From Isoetes taiwanensis (taxonomy: Eukaryota > Streptophyta > Lycopodiopsida > Isoetales > Isoetaceae), in NCBI GenBank assembly GCA_021234155.1, contig JAJEKV010000075.1, forward strand, positions 3,939,720 to 4,003,719: a DNA stretch of 64,000 nucleotides. Direction: 5' to 3'. The notes under the pieces are model-generated. The model made no database searches. It had not been told where the DNA came from and worked only from the letters and a program-made list of their open reading frames with translations. The translations under genes and the position numbers were made by a program. Every line of letters starts with the position of its first letter. Within the stretch, counting starts at the first letter, position 1. Shown here in pieces: positions 23,081-32,148 of the stretch.

Positions 23081-24365
23081 TTAACAATCACTTATATTTA
23101 TATTAGAAAGATTCATATACGGATATATGACTTTGGGTAGCATGCATGACCCCAATTTATAGCATTCTTCTCTGCGCTTTCCCCACCTTCTCCGCCATCT
23201 ATCATGAAATGGAAGAAGTTTAAGTCTGCTCAAACTCCAATTCTTTGCCGAACATCGAATAGAGACCACTAAGCGCTCGGCTCTCGGACTTTTGAACAGC
23301 TGATTATCCTTATGAATGTTCAAGTCTATGACAACGGAATGAGTGCCATCATTGTCATCTTGTTCGACAGAATCGAGCGATACTTTCTTCCTTCCGCGGA
23401 CATTTAAGCCATCTCCTATACTTAAAAGTGACATCTGAGTTTGCTTCCGAATGCAATATCTGGAACCAAATCGTGTCTCAACTTATCCTCGCATTCATTA
23501 CACATTCAGCTCCATCGTTGAAGTCGAGCACTCCAACCTTCAAGAAATACACTATCTAAAAAACTATCTGTACCCATTTGTTGAATAAAACATCTTCAAG
23601 GTCTTCTTTACATTGTCGGCTCTTGAATATGGCAATGAACAGATCAATTCCTAAATTTATCTTCACATGCCCGCAGACTCCTCCCTTCTCCTTCAATGCC
23701 GTGAACATTTCCTGCGACAACTTACTCCGTGCTAATAAGATAGAAGTGGCACCTAGAGGCCTGCGATTATAAATCGATGTGGTGGGCAATGGAAGCTCGG
23801 TTAGCTTGGATCTTAGGTGGAGAGTATTCATACCTCGAACTACTATATACCCCTTTCTCGAGCTATCTTGGTGTGCCACCTTCGAACAACAAGCAGCCCA
23901 TATCTTGGTGAAAGCAATGGAAAACACTGCTTATCGAGTGTGAAGAGACAGTGTTTTCCACATCAGATATACACAAACCTGAGAGAATAGGAATGAACTG
24001 GATAAGTAACTGAACTAATTTGAATATGAATTGCATAGAATTACATACTCACAATTTGCTTCTAACCGTGGGAAAGTTAAATTAAACTTGCTTATTTTTC
24101 TTTTGCCATATCTGTTTGGAGTGTATACATGCCTTACTTGTACAAATATCTCTTTGCCTGATCGAAAAATCGACCACCAAAGCCTTCCAATGTGCGAAAC
24201 ATCATTTCTCCTGCATCTTTTTGACTTCGCCATTCACCTCGCATTGAGGTTGGAGTGTAACAAAGCTCCCGGTCGATACCACGCAAGCTTTCAAACTCAT
24301 TTCCGAAGCGTGATAGAGCTTATAGCCATCTAGTCACAGAATTCAAATCAGAATGTGGAGCGGAA
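23081..24365 (-). CDS. Transposon 'VRHVYTP' gene, multi-exon, unknown function
   Basis: Three blocks on the minus strand look like exons. Block 1 (24,360-24,015) ends FPRLEANC at a GTGAGT donor that is conserved in the relic at 1-267. Block 2 (23,927-23,556) reads KGYIVVRGMNTLHLRSKLTE and VCGHVKINLGIDLFIAIFKS. Block 3 (23,434-23,081) reads SVVIDLNIHKDNQLF and then a basic stretch (RWRRRWGKRREE). Block 1 has an indel relative to the other copy that shifts the frame. Nothing here is a clear known domain; a resemblance of VQVRHVYTP to BAH-domain strands is weak. The gene is transcribed inward from the right terminal repeat of the inner element. Confidence 0.4.
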
Positions 24366-24718
24366 TCGAAATACTAGGAAAGGCTACGCAATTTTACCTT
24401 GATCGAAGTTTTTTCCGTGGTCGAAACTCCCTTTAAGCGGAGTTGAAGCGGTTCAAAGTGAACCGAAGCTCCCTTGGCGCGGGCAATCGATCTTCGCGCA
24501 AACTCTGTTGTGGAAAACACCTGAGCGGGAATTGAGGGCGGGAGCTAACGGTTATAATTGCCACGTGTGTAATCTGACACCCAAAGCTAGAGGCACGGAT
24601 ATTACCGAAGCTACGTGCAGTCGACACCTGGAAAGGCGAAACCAAGGCTCGGTAAAAAAGTTCTGTACAAGCTCGGCTCCCCATTGGCCGCGAGTTTTTT
24701 GACGTGGCATCGAGTAAG

Positions 24719-24750
24719 GGCCCTTATTTGATCTCAAAAAAACTCTAATG
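24719..24750 (-). repeat. Right terminal inverted repeat
   Basis: On the plus strand it begins GGCCCTTATTTGA and ends CTCTAATG. It is the reverse complement of 11,316-11,347 except for one base. GCTT follows at 24,751-24,754. Confidence 0.75.
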
Positions 24751-24779
24751 GCTTTCACTTCTCACCTTTGTTCCATGTT

Positions 24780-25050
24780 TTCACCTTGCTTTCACTTCTT
24801 GGTCTTTGGTCTTCCTTGTTCCTTGCTACTTGATCTTGATGTTTGTTCTTCGCTACTTCATCTTGTTCCTTGCTCTTGATCTTGCTACTTGATCTTGTTC
24901 CTTGCTTTCTTGCTCCATGATCTTCCTTGTTTTTTGATCTTCTTGCTCCTTGATCTTCCCTGATCCTTACTTCTTGCTACTTGATCTTGATGCTTCTTGC
25001 TACTTGATCTTCGTGCTCCTTGTTCTTTGCTACTTGATCTTTGTGCTCTT
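24780..25050. repeat. CT-rich leader tract of YLAHSLDQY copy 3
   Basis: Irregular units of CTTGCTACTTGATCTT and GCTCCTTG type occur over about 270 bp. They end at the coding start of the module. Confidence 0.75.
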
Positions 25051-25646
25051 TGCAAATGATTGGACCGAATCCTCCCTGTGCCACTCCAGAAGGCCTGCAA
25101 GCATGCCCCAGACATTCTGTGCGGCCTGAAACTGATGAGCTATTTGACCATTTCTTGGAGTGGAGGTTGCACCACAGTCCCACCAAGGAGCTTGCAATGG
25201 AGTTGATCAACTTCATTCTGGAGCGATTTGATTGTGGTCATGAGCCACTGATGGAAATCAATCCATCTGAATGTTATAGGAGGCTTGCAATGAGGGGAAT
25301 TCTTGAACCCCCTCCTTATCTGGACGAGATGCTACAGCAGTTGAGGCCTCTTCTTCGTGCTGGTTATTTAGCACACTCTCTGGATCAATACATATCAGAG
25401 TTTATTCATGAAATTTCTAAGGGACAGATGTATGGCCTTATTAGGGCGTACTACAACGAGTACAACGGTTTTGTGGAGTTGGGTCCGCTCTTCTTCCGTG
25501 AGTATCATCATGTGGAATTACTTTTTCTAATGACTAGGTATCCCATATGGTGGGAAGAATCAGGCTGGGATACGCGTGAGCTCTGGGTTCCTAACCCAAA
25601 TGCGTGGGTTACCCCTCATGAGGGAAGGGAAGGGTTAGAAACCTAG
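25041..25646 (+). CDS. Transposon 'YLAHSLDQY' protein, intact copy
   Basis: The frame encodes 201 residues. Translation could start at MCSLQMIGPNPP or at the second Met (25,056). The protein is mostly alpha-helical by eye: a helix with MELINFILERFDCG (about 54-68), a Pro/Met stretch, then GYLAHSLDQYISEFIHEI (about 107-124), GLIRAYYNEYNGFVELGPLF, and a Trp-rich end (RYPIWWEESGWDTRELW). It has no signal peptide and no transmembrane segment. I do not recognise the family. Two other copies lie at 10.2-10.9 and 15.0-15.56 kb. The aligned copy at 10.2 kb is much more diverged, yet the LDQY and WDTR(E/D)LW motifs persist, which suggests past selection on the protein. Confidence 0.6.
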   Translation: MCSLQMIGPNPPCATPEGLQACPRHSVRPETDELFDHFLEWRLHHSPTKELAMELINFILERFDCGHEPLMEINPSECYRRLAMRGILEPPPYLDEMLQQLRPLLRAGYLAHSLDQYISEFIHEISKGQMYGLIRAYYNEYNGFVELGPLFFREYHHVELLFLMTRYPIWWEESGWDTRELWVPNPNAWVTPHEGREGLET

Positions 25647-25774
25647 GGGAAGGTTACTTTGACATACTGCCGTTACTTGCCGTTCTCTAAATGTTCTCTA
25701 ATATGTTAATATATTCTCTAACATGTTAATATGTTCCCTTTGATCTTGTGGTTCACCTTCTATGGAATGATTCA

Positions 25775-25925
25775 ATTTAAGCCGCGGGCCACCCGCGGTC
25801 GCAAATTGCCTCGCCTCGGTAACTACGAGGAATTTCAAGCCACCGTGGCCACGGTGCGAAAATACCTGCCCTCACAAAGTAATTTATACCCATTTCGCAC
25901 CGTGGCAACGGTGCATTGTAAGTAT
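25775..25925. repeat. Palindrome cluster 4 (three to four units)
   Basis: GCCGCGGGCCACCCGCGGTC, CCACCGTGGCCACGGTGCG and GCACCGTGGCAACGGTGC occur within 150 bp. The cluster separates two convergent genes, YLAHSLDQY (+) and the histone fusion (-). Confidence 0.85.
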
Positions 25926-26006
25926 ACATAGAGAATAGATACAATGAAAATACTTAGCAAGCAAACAAAATATACAACAAAGATCATTTCATTAATATCA
26001 AACACT

Positions 26007-27155
26007 TTACATGCCTCGGAAGTAATTTGTCAAGGCAACATCCTGCCTCATTATTGTTACTCTCTTGGAATGCACAGCACATTTCACACAGTCTTCGAAG
26101 AGCCTGACCATGTGATTCTCAACGGCCTCGTGCAGAGCATCAAGGGCATCTGCAGTGAATCGAGTCACCTCTTCTGGCATTGGAAAACGGTAACCAGCTT
26201 TCCGGTACCTTGCACCATCCCTCTTCATCTTATTGTATCTCTCTTGAACCACCTCCTTACATATTCTAGCCATTGTGAGCTTCGGAAGCACCCACTCCAC
26301 GTGGTTCTGGAAGTGGCGGATTTCCCGAATCCATCTTAACTTTTGCTTAAACGGCTGGCCCTTCTTATTCAGCTTAGGAGGGCCTTTACAGAGAACCTGT
26401 TTCTTCTGCAGCTGCTTAGGCTTAGTCTTCCTCTTATGTCTACTGGATTCCCCGACCTCTAAAGTCTGCTCAACAACAGGAACCACTACTGCATCTGGTA
26501 CTACGGTTTCAGGTACAACCGTCACAGGTACTGCAGTTGCCTCTTGTAGAACGATATTTTCTTCGATTTGAGCTGTCAGAGGGACCTGGATAGGGACACC
26601 CTGATACATAACATTCAGGGGTTCAAATACATTCTGAACAGCAATAGGAACGTTCTGGACAGGCATATCCTCATTCTGAACCGCAACAGGAACATTCTGG
26701 ACATGCACATCCTGATGGTCATCCTCTTGGGGCTTAGCATTCTCATTGTCGGCTCCAAGCAAGTCTGGCCCCTGGTTTATCTCCACCAATCCAACTTCCG
26801 GCACTCTACGAGGAAGTCCGGTGATGTAATCTATCTCATTGGCCAGTACAGAGAATGTGTTAGGAGTTGGCGTCAAAGAAGCCATCAACCTGAGCCACAC
26901 GACGAAGGAATGGAGTGCCTCAAGCAAGTTGTCAGCTCCCATCGAAGGAACAGGCAACTGCGTGTCTGGTGCAACTACCACATCGACGTTAATGCCGATG
27001 CAATCATCAGGCACAGGAACTCCATGACAGATAGCTGTCTGCACAAAGGTTCCTTCTCCGACTAAATGGCCAGAAGAGAACAGGTAAACACGCCTTGGCT
27101 CCGAAGGTATGTCTCTAAAAATCTCCTCTGCGTCATTGGCAACATTCTCGAACTA
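26007..27155 (-). CDS. DUF8039-like domain fused to CENH3-like histone fold
   Basis: The first ATG gives 345 residues (27,044-26,007), but homology to the other copy continues in frame upstream to about 27,155, where an acceptor-like GCCGTAG precedes it. Upstream exons are therefore likely. The N-terminal part reads PRRVYLFSSGHLVGEG, HGVPVPDDCIGI and LLEALHSFVVW, like the DUF8039 domain of plant CACTA-associated proteins. A linker contains VQNVPVAVQN-type repeats. A basic tail (SSRHKRKTKPKQLQKK) leads into a complete H3 fold: alpha-N REIRHFQNHVEWVLPKL; alpha-1 MARICKEVVQE; a long basic loop 1; alpha-2 RFTADALDALHEAVENHM; then LFEDCVKCAVHSKRVTIM and alpha-3 RQDVALTNYF, ending at RGM. EIRHFQ, the Pro in alpha-N, TA(D/E)AL and the non-Pro residue before (K/Q)D resemble plant CENH3 more than H3. 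The frame is open throughout. It lies inside the transposon array between two palindrome clusters. Confidence 0.8.
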
Positions 27156-27469
27156 CGGCGTCCGGACACCTTTGATGGATGTTTTAAACGGAAGACGGTG
27201 CTCTGCTCGATTGTTAGAAGCACCGACATAGTTAGTGGCGCCCCCTCGCTGTCTTCACCATGATGTGTGCGCCGGGCGGCGCCTCTCTCTTCGTTCTTTG
27301 GTTGTTGGGATTGTTAGATCCGCATTACCGCTATTCTCGCGCCATTGTCTCTCGAATCGTAATGCAACAAATGAGTGGACAAGATTGATAAATATGCAAT
27401 GTAATGACTTAGAACAAATATCAAAAGCGGACAACATCGATAACAAAGATAATTATATAAAGAGTACCG

Positions 27470-27655
27470 CTGCTACCGTGCGAAAAACGGCAAAAAGATA
27501 GCCACGGAAAACAAATGCTTTCGCACCGTGGGCCACGGTCGCGAATAGCGCTTAATCTATAACTAATTCCCAACTTCATTTTCGCGGGCCGCGGTGCGAA
27601 ATACTTGTCATTCATCAATTGAATACCAACTAAGTTTAGCACCGCGCCCACGCCG
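27470..27655. repeat. Palindrome cluster 5 (three to four units)
   Basis: CGCACCGTGGGCCACGGTCG, CGCGGGCCGCGGTGCGAAAT and degraded GCACCGCGCCCACGCC units occur here. The cluster lies between the 5' side of the histone fusion and the 3' end of the putative transposase on the same strand. Confidence 0.8.
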
Positions 27656-27962
27656 CCAACCTAACATATTTGAAACATTATAGTTGCACATCATGGTCTA
27701 TAGTTATACATTAATATGAATTTGTTCATATAATTGATTCCCCAGAAGTATATCTTCTACCCTGTCTGATCCTTGTGGATCGCCACTGCCTTAACTTGTC
27801 TGCTGCACTAGAGCTACACCATATCTCGTTTTTTTTTTCCCCGCTCAACTTTTCTCCTCAATATTCTAGCCAACGCCGTGTGTCTTGTTTAGCTTTATCT
27901 TTTTTTCTCTAGCTTGCGCGATAATCCTTCTATAGAACCATTGGCACATCTGTTGCAATGAG

Positions 27963-30900
27963 TTACCACACGAACCTCAATGTTGTGTGAACCTGAAAAA
28001 AAGTATTCTTGGCTTGCTTATGTGACTTCTCCATTCCCTGCGTATTCCATATTCCTAAGCTCCCGTACTCTTTGGCAAACCATAAGCCATGGGCGTGAAG
28101 TATATGAATGTAATGTGTGACATTGCATTCTCCCCATGCTTGTATAAACGACTTCGTGAATTCAGTTACTGCTACTTTGAATTCATCTAACTTTCCACCC
28201 ACCATTTTCTTCTCTGCCATCAAAGTTACCAGACTGCTCAGATTCTGCCACGCTTTAATTTTCTTTAGTTTTGCCCTCCCACGTGAAGTACGGTCCTTAT
28301 ACCCCTCCCACTTTCCAGTTGGCAATGATCCATTCTTACGTAATTTAGTACAAGGCAGAAATCTTTTCGCTTTCACCCCACCCATGGATGGTTTACAAGG
28401 AACCTTGCCTCCCTTCTTAGGATCTTGCAAGATTTTATAGTCACCACCAAAGATCAGAAAGCACGTTCTCAACATCTTTCATACACTTTTCTCTGGTTGA
28501 TTGTGGAGACTTATTCCAAGCAAAAAGAATGCTCATGTACACCATCTTATCCACTATTCTTAGAAAGGCATGGAGAGTGCAAATATGTACTCTCTTCACA
28601 GGAATTGCAAGTATGGGGATCAAAGTTTTGTCCTCCTTCTCACGCGTTGGTTCAGCATCCTGGTCACATTCGAGAGTACTCATTCCCTTCCCCTTATCAT
28701 CTACCCTAGCATACAAACAATTTAAGGACATGCGTGGGTAGTCTTACCGTAACCATGTTTCATGTTATACATGCACTTGATGGTCTTTAGATCAGCAGAC
28801 CAAATGCTATTCAACCTCGTAATCTCCTACAAAATGGTAGCCGGGAACCCCAAGCTTCTCTCCACTCCATGAGCAGCAATAATAGTAGGAATAGGTGTCT
28901 GCTGAAAGACCCAATTAGAAGAACACCATGATTTTCTTCCCAGAAAAAATATCCCTATCCACCAAATATGGTCCTCTGATTGAACAGAGAACTTCCCTTC
29001 CTCATTATCAGAATTTGACAACGCCCTGTTCATTAATGTCAAAGAAACCCTCTCATATTTCTCACCTTTGATCAGTTCCATCTCATCCAACTTTATAGCA
29101 ATTTGGAGTTTCCCTCCACATTCTTCCACTTTCATATCATAGAAGCGAACTAACAGAAGAAGCATTTTAGAGAGATCCATCCAACAATTATTCTTCTCAT
29201 TAAGAACAAATAGATCATTTCCGGAGCCACCCTTCTTCTTACTTTTCCCAGTGATTAGTGATCCCAAGTGCACGGATGTGGTGATCTGGTACATCTCTCC
29301 CAAATGTTCGATGTACTTCGCATTCCTCTTTGTTCCTTGCTTTGCTCGACATAACCGAAGTCTTGGCAGTATGGTCTTCGTAATACCCTGTTGCTTGATA
29401 CCATCCTGCAAACATCTAAAGAGAGCAATGTAAGCTTGTCGACTGATACCCACATTGTCACATAATTCTTGCATGTTGGGCAAAAGTATGCTGGTGGGTA
29501 TCAAATAAACGCCATGATCAAAAGACACCAAAGACCCAAAGACTTTCCAGCACTTTTTTTTTTTTTGTTTTTCATAATCGGCCATGCAATTCGATCATAC
29601 ATGCAAAATTTCAGGGCCTAATTTGGGATATTGAGTAAGCAATTAGAGAAAACCCATTTCTGCAAAGAATTTTGGTAAAAAGCAAACAAAATTTCTTAAT
29701 TCAGCCCAAATTAAGCTAAATTAGATGGGGCTTTTCAGATTTTCATAATCGGCCATGCACCCATATCCTACGTGCAAAATTTCAGAACCTAATTTGGGAT
29801 ATTGTGTGAGCAATTAGAGAAAAACCATTGCTGCAGCAGTTTTGGTACAGTGAAAAATTTTTTAATTCAGCCCAAATTAAGCTAAATCAGCTGGGGCTTT
29901 TTAGATTTTCATAATCGGCCATGCACCCATATCCTACATGCAAAATTTCAGAACCTAATTTGGGATATTGAGTGAAAAATTAAAGAAAAACCATTCTTGA
30001 AACAGGTTTTTTGTAAAACAGTGAGAAATCTCTTAAGTCAGCCCAATTTAAGCAAAATTAGATGGGGCTTTTAGGCTGAATATGGTCGAAATGACAATCC
30101 TACCTTGGTGGATAAGTTTTATGAAAAGATATGATGGATTGAGCAACTAATTGAAGATTCACATGCCAATTTGGAGTTTGGGTCATTTCTGCACACTAAT
30201 CAGACTCCAATCTAATGAAATCGATGCTAATCTGTTGAAAAATTCAAGCAATGTGGAACGATTCTTGGCTGAAGAATCATGAAGGGTGTAAAAAAACGAA
30301 CCCACGAGCACCCACCAGCACCCAAAAAAAAGCAGGAAGCAGGGGTGCTAAAAGCATGCGTCCGGACGCGTGCTTTTGCACCCCACCAGCATACTTTTGC
30401 CCTGCTATCAGCACTTTGACACTTTCCCAATTCAGTAAGCACCTGTTCAACAACAGCTTTTCTTAAATGGTTAGCTCCAGGAAGCTTCAACATATCTATA
30501 ACATCATAATTAGTTACAAGCTTTTTCAACAAACTAGCCATATTACAAGGTTTTCTCTTCTTCTTTTCAGCCATAGTAGGATCCATCAGATTTTTAATAG
30601 CGTGGATTCTTCTTCTAGAGCCCCCACCACTAGGGGCAAGTATACTTAGGGCCTTCAGTTCTTTTTTTCTCTCCCTCATGCCCAGTGGTGTCTTTTTCAG
30701 TCTTTTTGCAGTTTGTCATTGTCCTCAGAGCATCTCTTCAATCCTTGTTTAAGTGACTCCACCTCCATAAGCAACCTTTGATTGGAAGCTTGCAGTTCTT
30801 CTGTATTCTTAGACCCGTTGGTTAAGAAATAGTTACAATTGTTGGAGGTAATTACAATTGTGCTACCATATTGCAATGCACTCCACACAATTGATTGTAC

Positions 30901-31290
30901 ATTGTTCTCAAATGCACATCGAATTACTTGAAATATTATTGCAATAGCCAAGCGCACCTTGATTACCCTTACGGGCAAAATGAATAAGCCCATGGAGAAT
31001 GAAATTCGTGCTGTCTTACGGTGATCGGATCGATGGGATACAGCTTCCCCACGCCCCGAGAGATCAATATTCATTGCACCGAAGCTCGAAGAGCATTCTC
31101 ATCGACTGTTCCTTCCGATTATATTGATTTTTGTAGGGCAAAAGCGGTTCTTGGCACCTCCACACCAAATTGGCCTTTCAATTTTACGTATTCAAAAAGA
31201 ATTACTCATTGTCATTGCCCGAAATTAATAGAACAAGTTACCTCCGCCATAGATCGAATTCAGAGTCGCTATGATCGCTTTCCGAAGCTC
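27963..31290 (-). pseudogene. Putative transposase gene, outer copy
   Basis: Segments in transcript order are: an N-terminal exon near 31,290-30,700 with a coiled coil (EELQASNQRLLMEVESLKQG); MRERKKELKALSIL...KKLVTNYDVIDMLKLPG (30,679-30,440); a 252-residue frame (29,585-28,827) with ELCDNVGISRQAYIALFRCL, LVRFYDMKVEECGGKL and EDHIWWIGIFF; a DLKTIKCMYN...KTTHACP stretch (28,790-28,735); VKRVHICTLHAFLRIVDKMV (near 28,570); and the 170-residue frame (28,475-27,963) with ILHAHGLWFAKEYGSLGIW and GMEKSHKQAK. About 0.8 kb of tandem repeat (29.6-30.4 kb) separates two coding blocks that are contiguous in the inner copy, so it is an intron or insertion. Proposed role: DDE-type transposase, by motif order only. 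Some frames are long and clean, but breaks exist. Confidence 0.55.
29570..30090. repeat. Triplicated ~170-bp repeat in the transposase gene
   Basis: TTTTCATAATCGGCCATGCA, then a CAT-rich word and GCAAAATTTCAG(A/G)(A/G)CCTAATT, ending with CAGCCCAAATTAAGC, occurs at about 29,570, 29,740 and 29,910. Confidence 0.85.
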
Positions 31291-31649
31291 CACAAACCGT
31301 GACGAAATTGATGCAATTCTTCGCCAAAAATACGAAGGAAAACTAGAGAATTCCTTCGGTTTGGGCGCAGGATTGACATCAAAACTAAATTGAAATGCCC
31401 TCCAAAGCTTTGGCCCAATTGAGGCATTCTTGAGGTGTCATTCCGGCTACTCCTTGTAGCTTCGGTTGATGGGAAGGTGGGGGAGGAGGGAGTTTAGGCG
31501 TAATGAGTAAAACAACAAGTAATAATGACGTTTACCAGGTTCCGGTTGCTCGGTATCGAGGTTCTGTTAAGGTTCGTGGGGGCTTTTTGCCCATACCTGC
31601 AGGTTCGGGTACCAACTAAAATCCAAATTTGGGAAGGGCTTACAAGGGC

Positions 31650-31682
31650 GTTAATAGACTCCACCAAACCTCTAATGCCATG
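31650..31682 (-). repeat. Diverged terminal inverted repeat of the outer copy
   Basis: The 33 bases ending CCTCTAATG match the right terminal repeat of the inner element at about 22 of 33 positions by eye, in the same orientation relative to an adjacent transposase gene (-). This would be the end of the outer transposon copy. No target duplication can be tested because the other end is outside the window. Confidence 0.4.
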
Positions 31683-32080
31683 GCCACATTAAACCATATT
31701 GGTTAATGTGACCACTTTAGCCCATGGCCACATTAAAATCAAAGTATTAATGGCTTTTCCTTTATAGTGTCCATGATCTAAAGTGTTACTATGATAAAAA
31801 AATGTGGTATTCAATGGTTGGCACATGGCCACAGTAACCCATGGCCACATTAACCCATGGCCACATTAACCATTGTCCACATTAACCCATGGCCACATTA
31901 AACCATGGCCACTGAAAGCCATGGCCACATTAACCATTATGGTTTAATGTGGCCACTTTAACCCATGGCCACATTAACCCATGGCCACTGAAAGCCATGG
32001 CCATATTAAACCATTATGGTTAATGTGACCACTTTAGCCCATGGCCACATTAACCCAAAGTATTAGCCCATGGTCACTTT
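31670..32080. repeat. Minisatellite CATGGCCACATTAACC (about 16-17 bp)
   Basis: Many irregular copies of ATGGCCACATTAACCC are interleaved with AACCATTATGGTTAATGTG inverted copies. Related single units occur at 32,920-32,960 and 33,290. The CCATGGCC centre is palindromic. Confidence 0.9.
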
Positions 32081-32148
32081 AGTCAAAATTCAATTCAATA
32101 GTAATGTAATATAATATATTTCAAAGGTAATACAAGGCTAATGGTAAT

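Larger units (their letters stand above)
11316..24750. mobile_element. Multi-gene DNA transposon (inner copy, 13.4 kb)
   Basis: The element is bounded by terminal inverted repeats at 11,316-11,347 and 24,719-24,750 that match at 31 of 32 positions, starting CATTAGAG and ending AAATAAGGGCC on the inward side. GCTT flanks both ends. Inside, in order, are: a decayed putative transposase (+, 11.8-14.2 kb), a palindrome cluster, a YLAHSLDQY module (-), a CxCxxC zinc-type frame (-), a repeat-rich insertion (16.4-19.2 kb), a DUF8039-like/histone fusion (-), a palindrome cluster, a 325-residue gene (-), a palindrome cluster and the VRHVYTP gene (-). A 4-bp duplication would exclude CACTA (3 bp), hAT (8 bp) and MULE (about 9 bp) as typically described. 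I cannot assign a superfamily. This copy is not intact. Confidence 0.7.

Noticed and set aside
24015-24365. BAH domain
   Set aside because: Only a short VRHxYTP strand resembles it; not enough to name the domain in the annotation.
26568-27065. 165-residue plus-strand open frame
   Set aside because: It is antisense to the DUF8039-like part of the histone fusion, whose homology is clear on the minus strand.
14460-27655. CRISPR-like arrays (short palindromic repeats with spacers of similar length)
   Set aside because: The context is a plant nucleus, repeats are imperfect, spacers are partly shared between units, and no cas genes are present.
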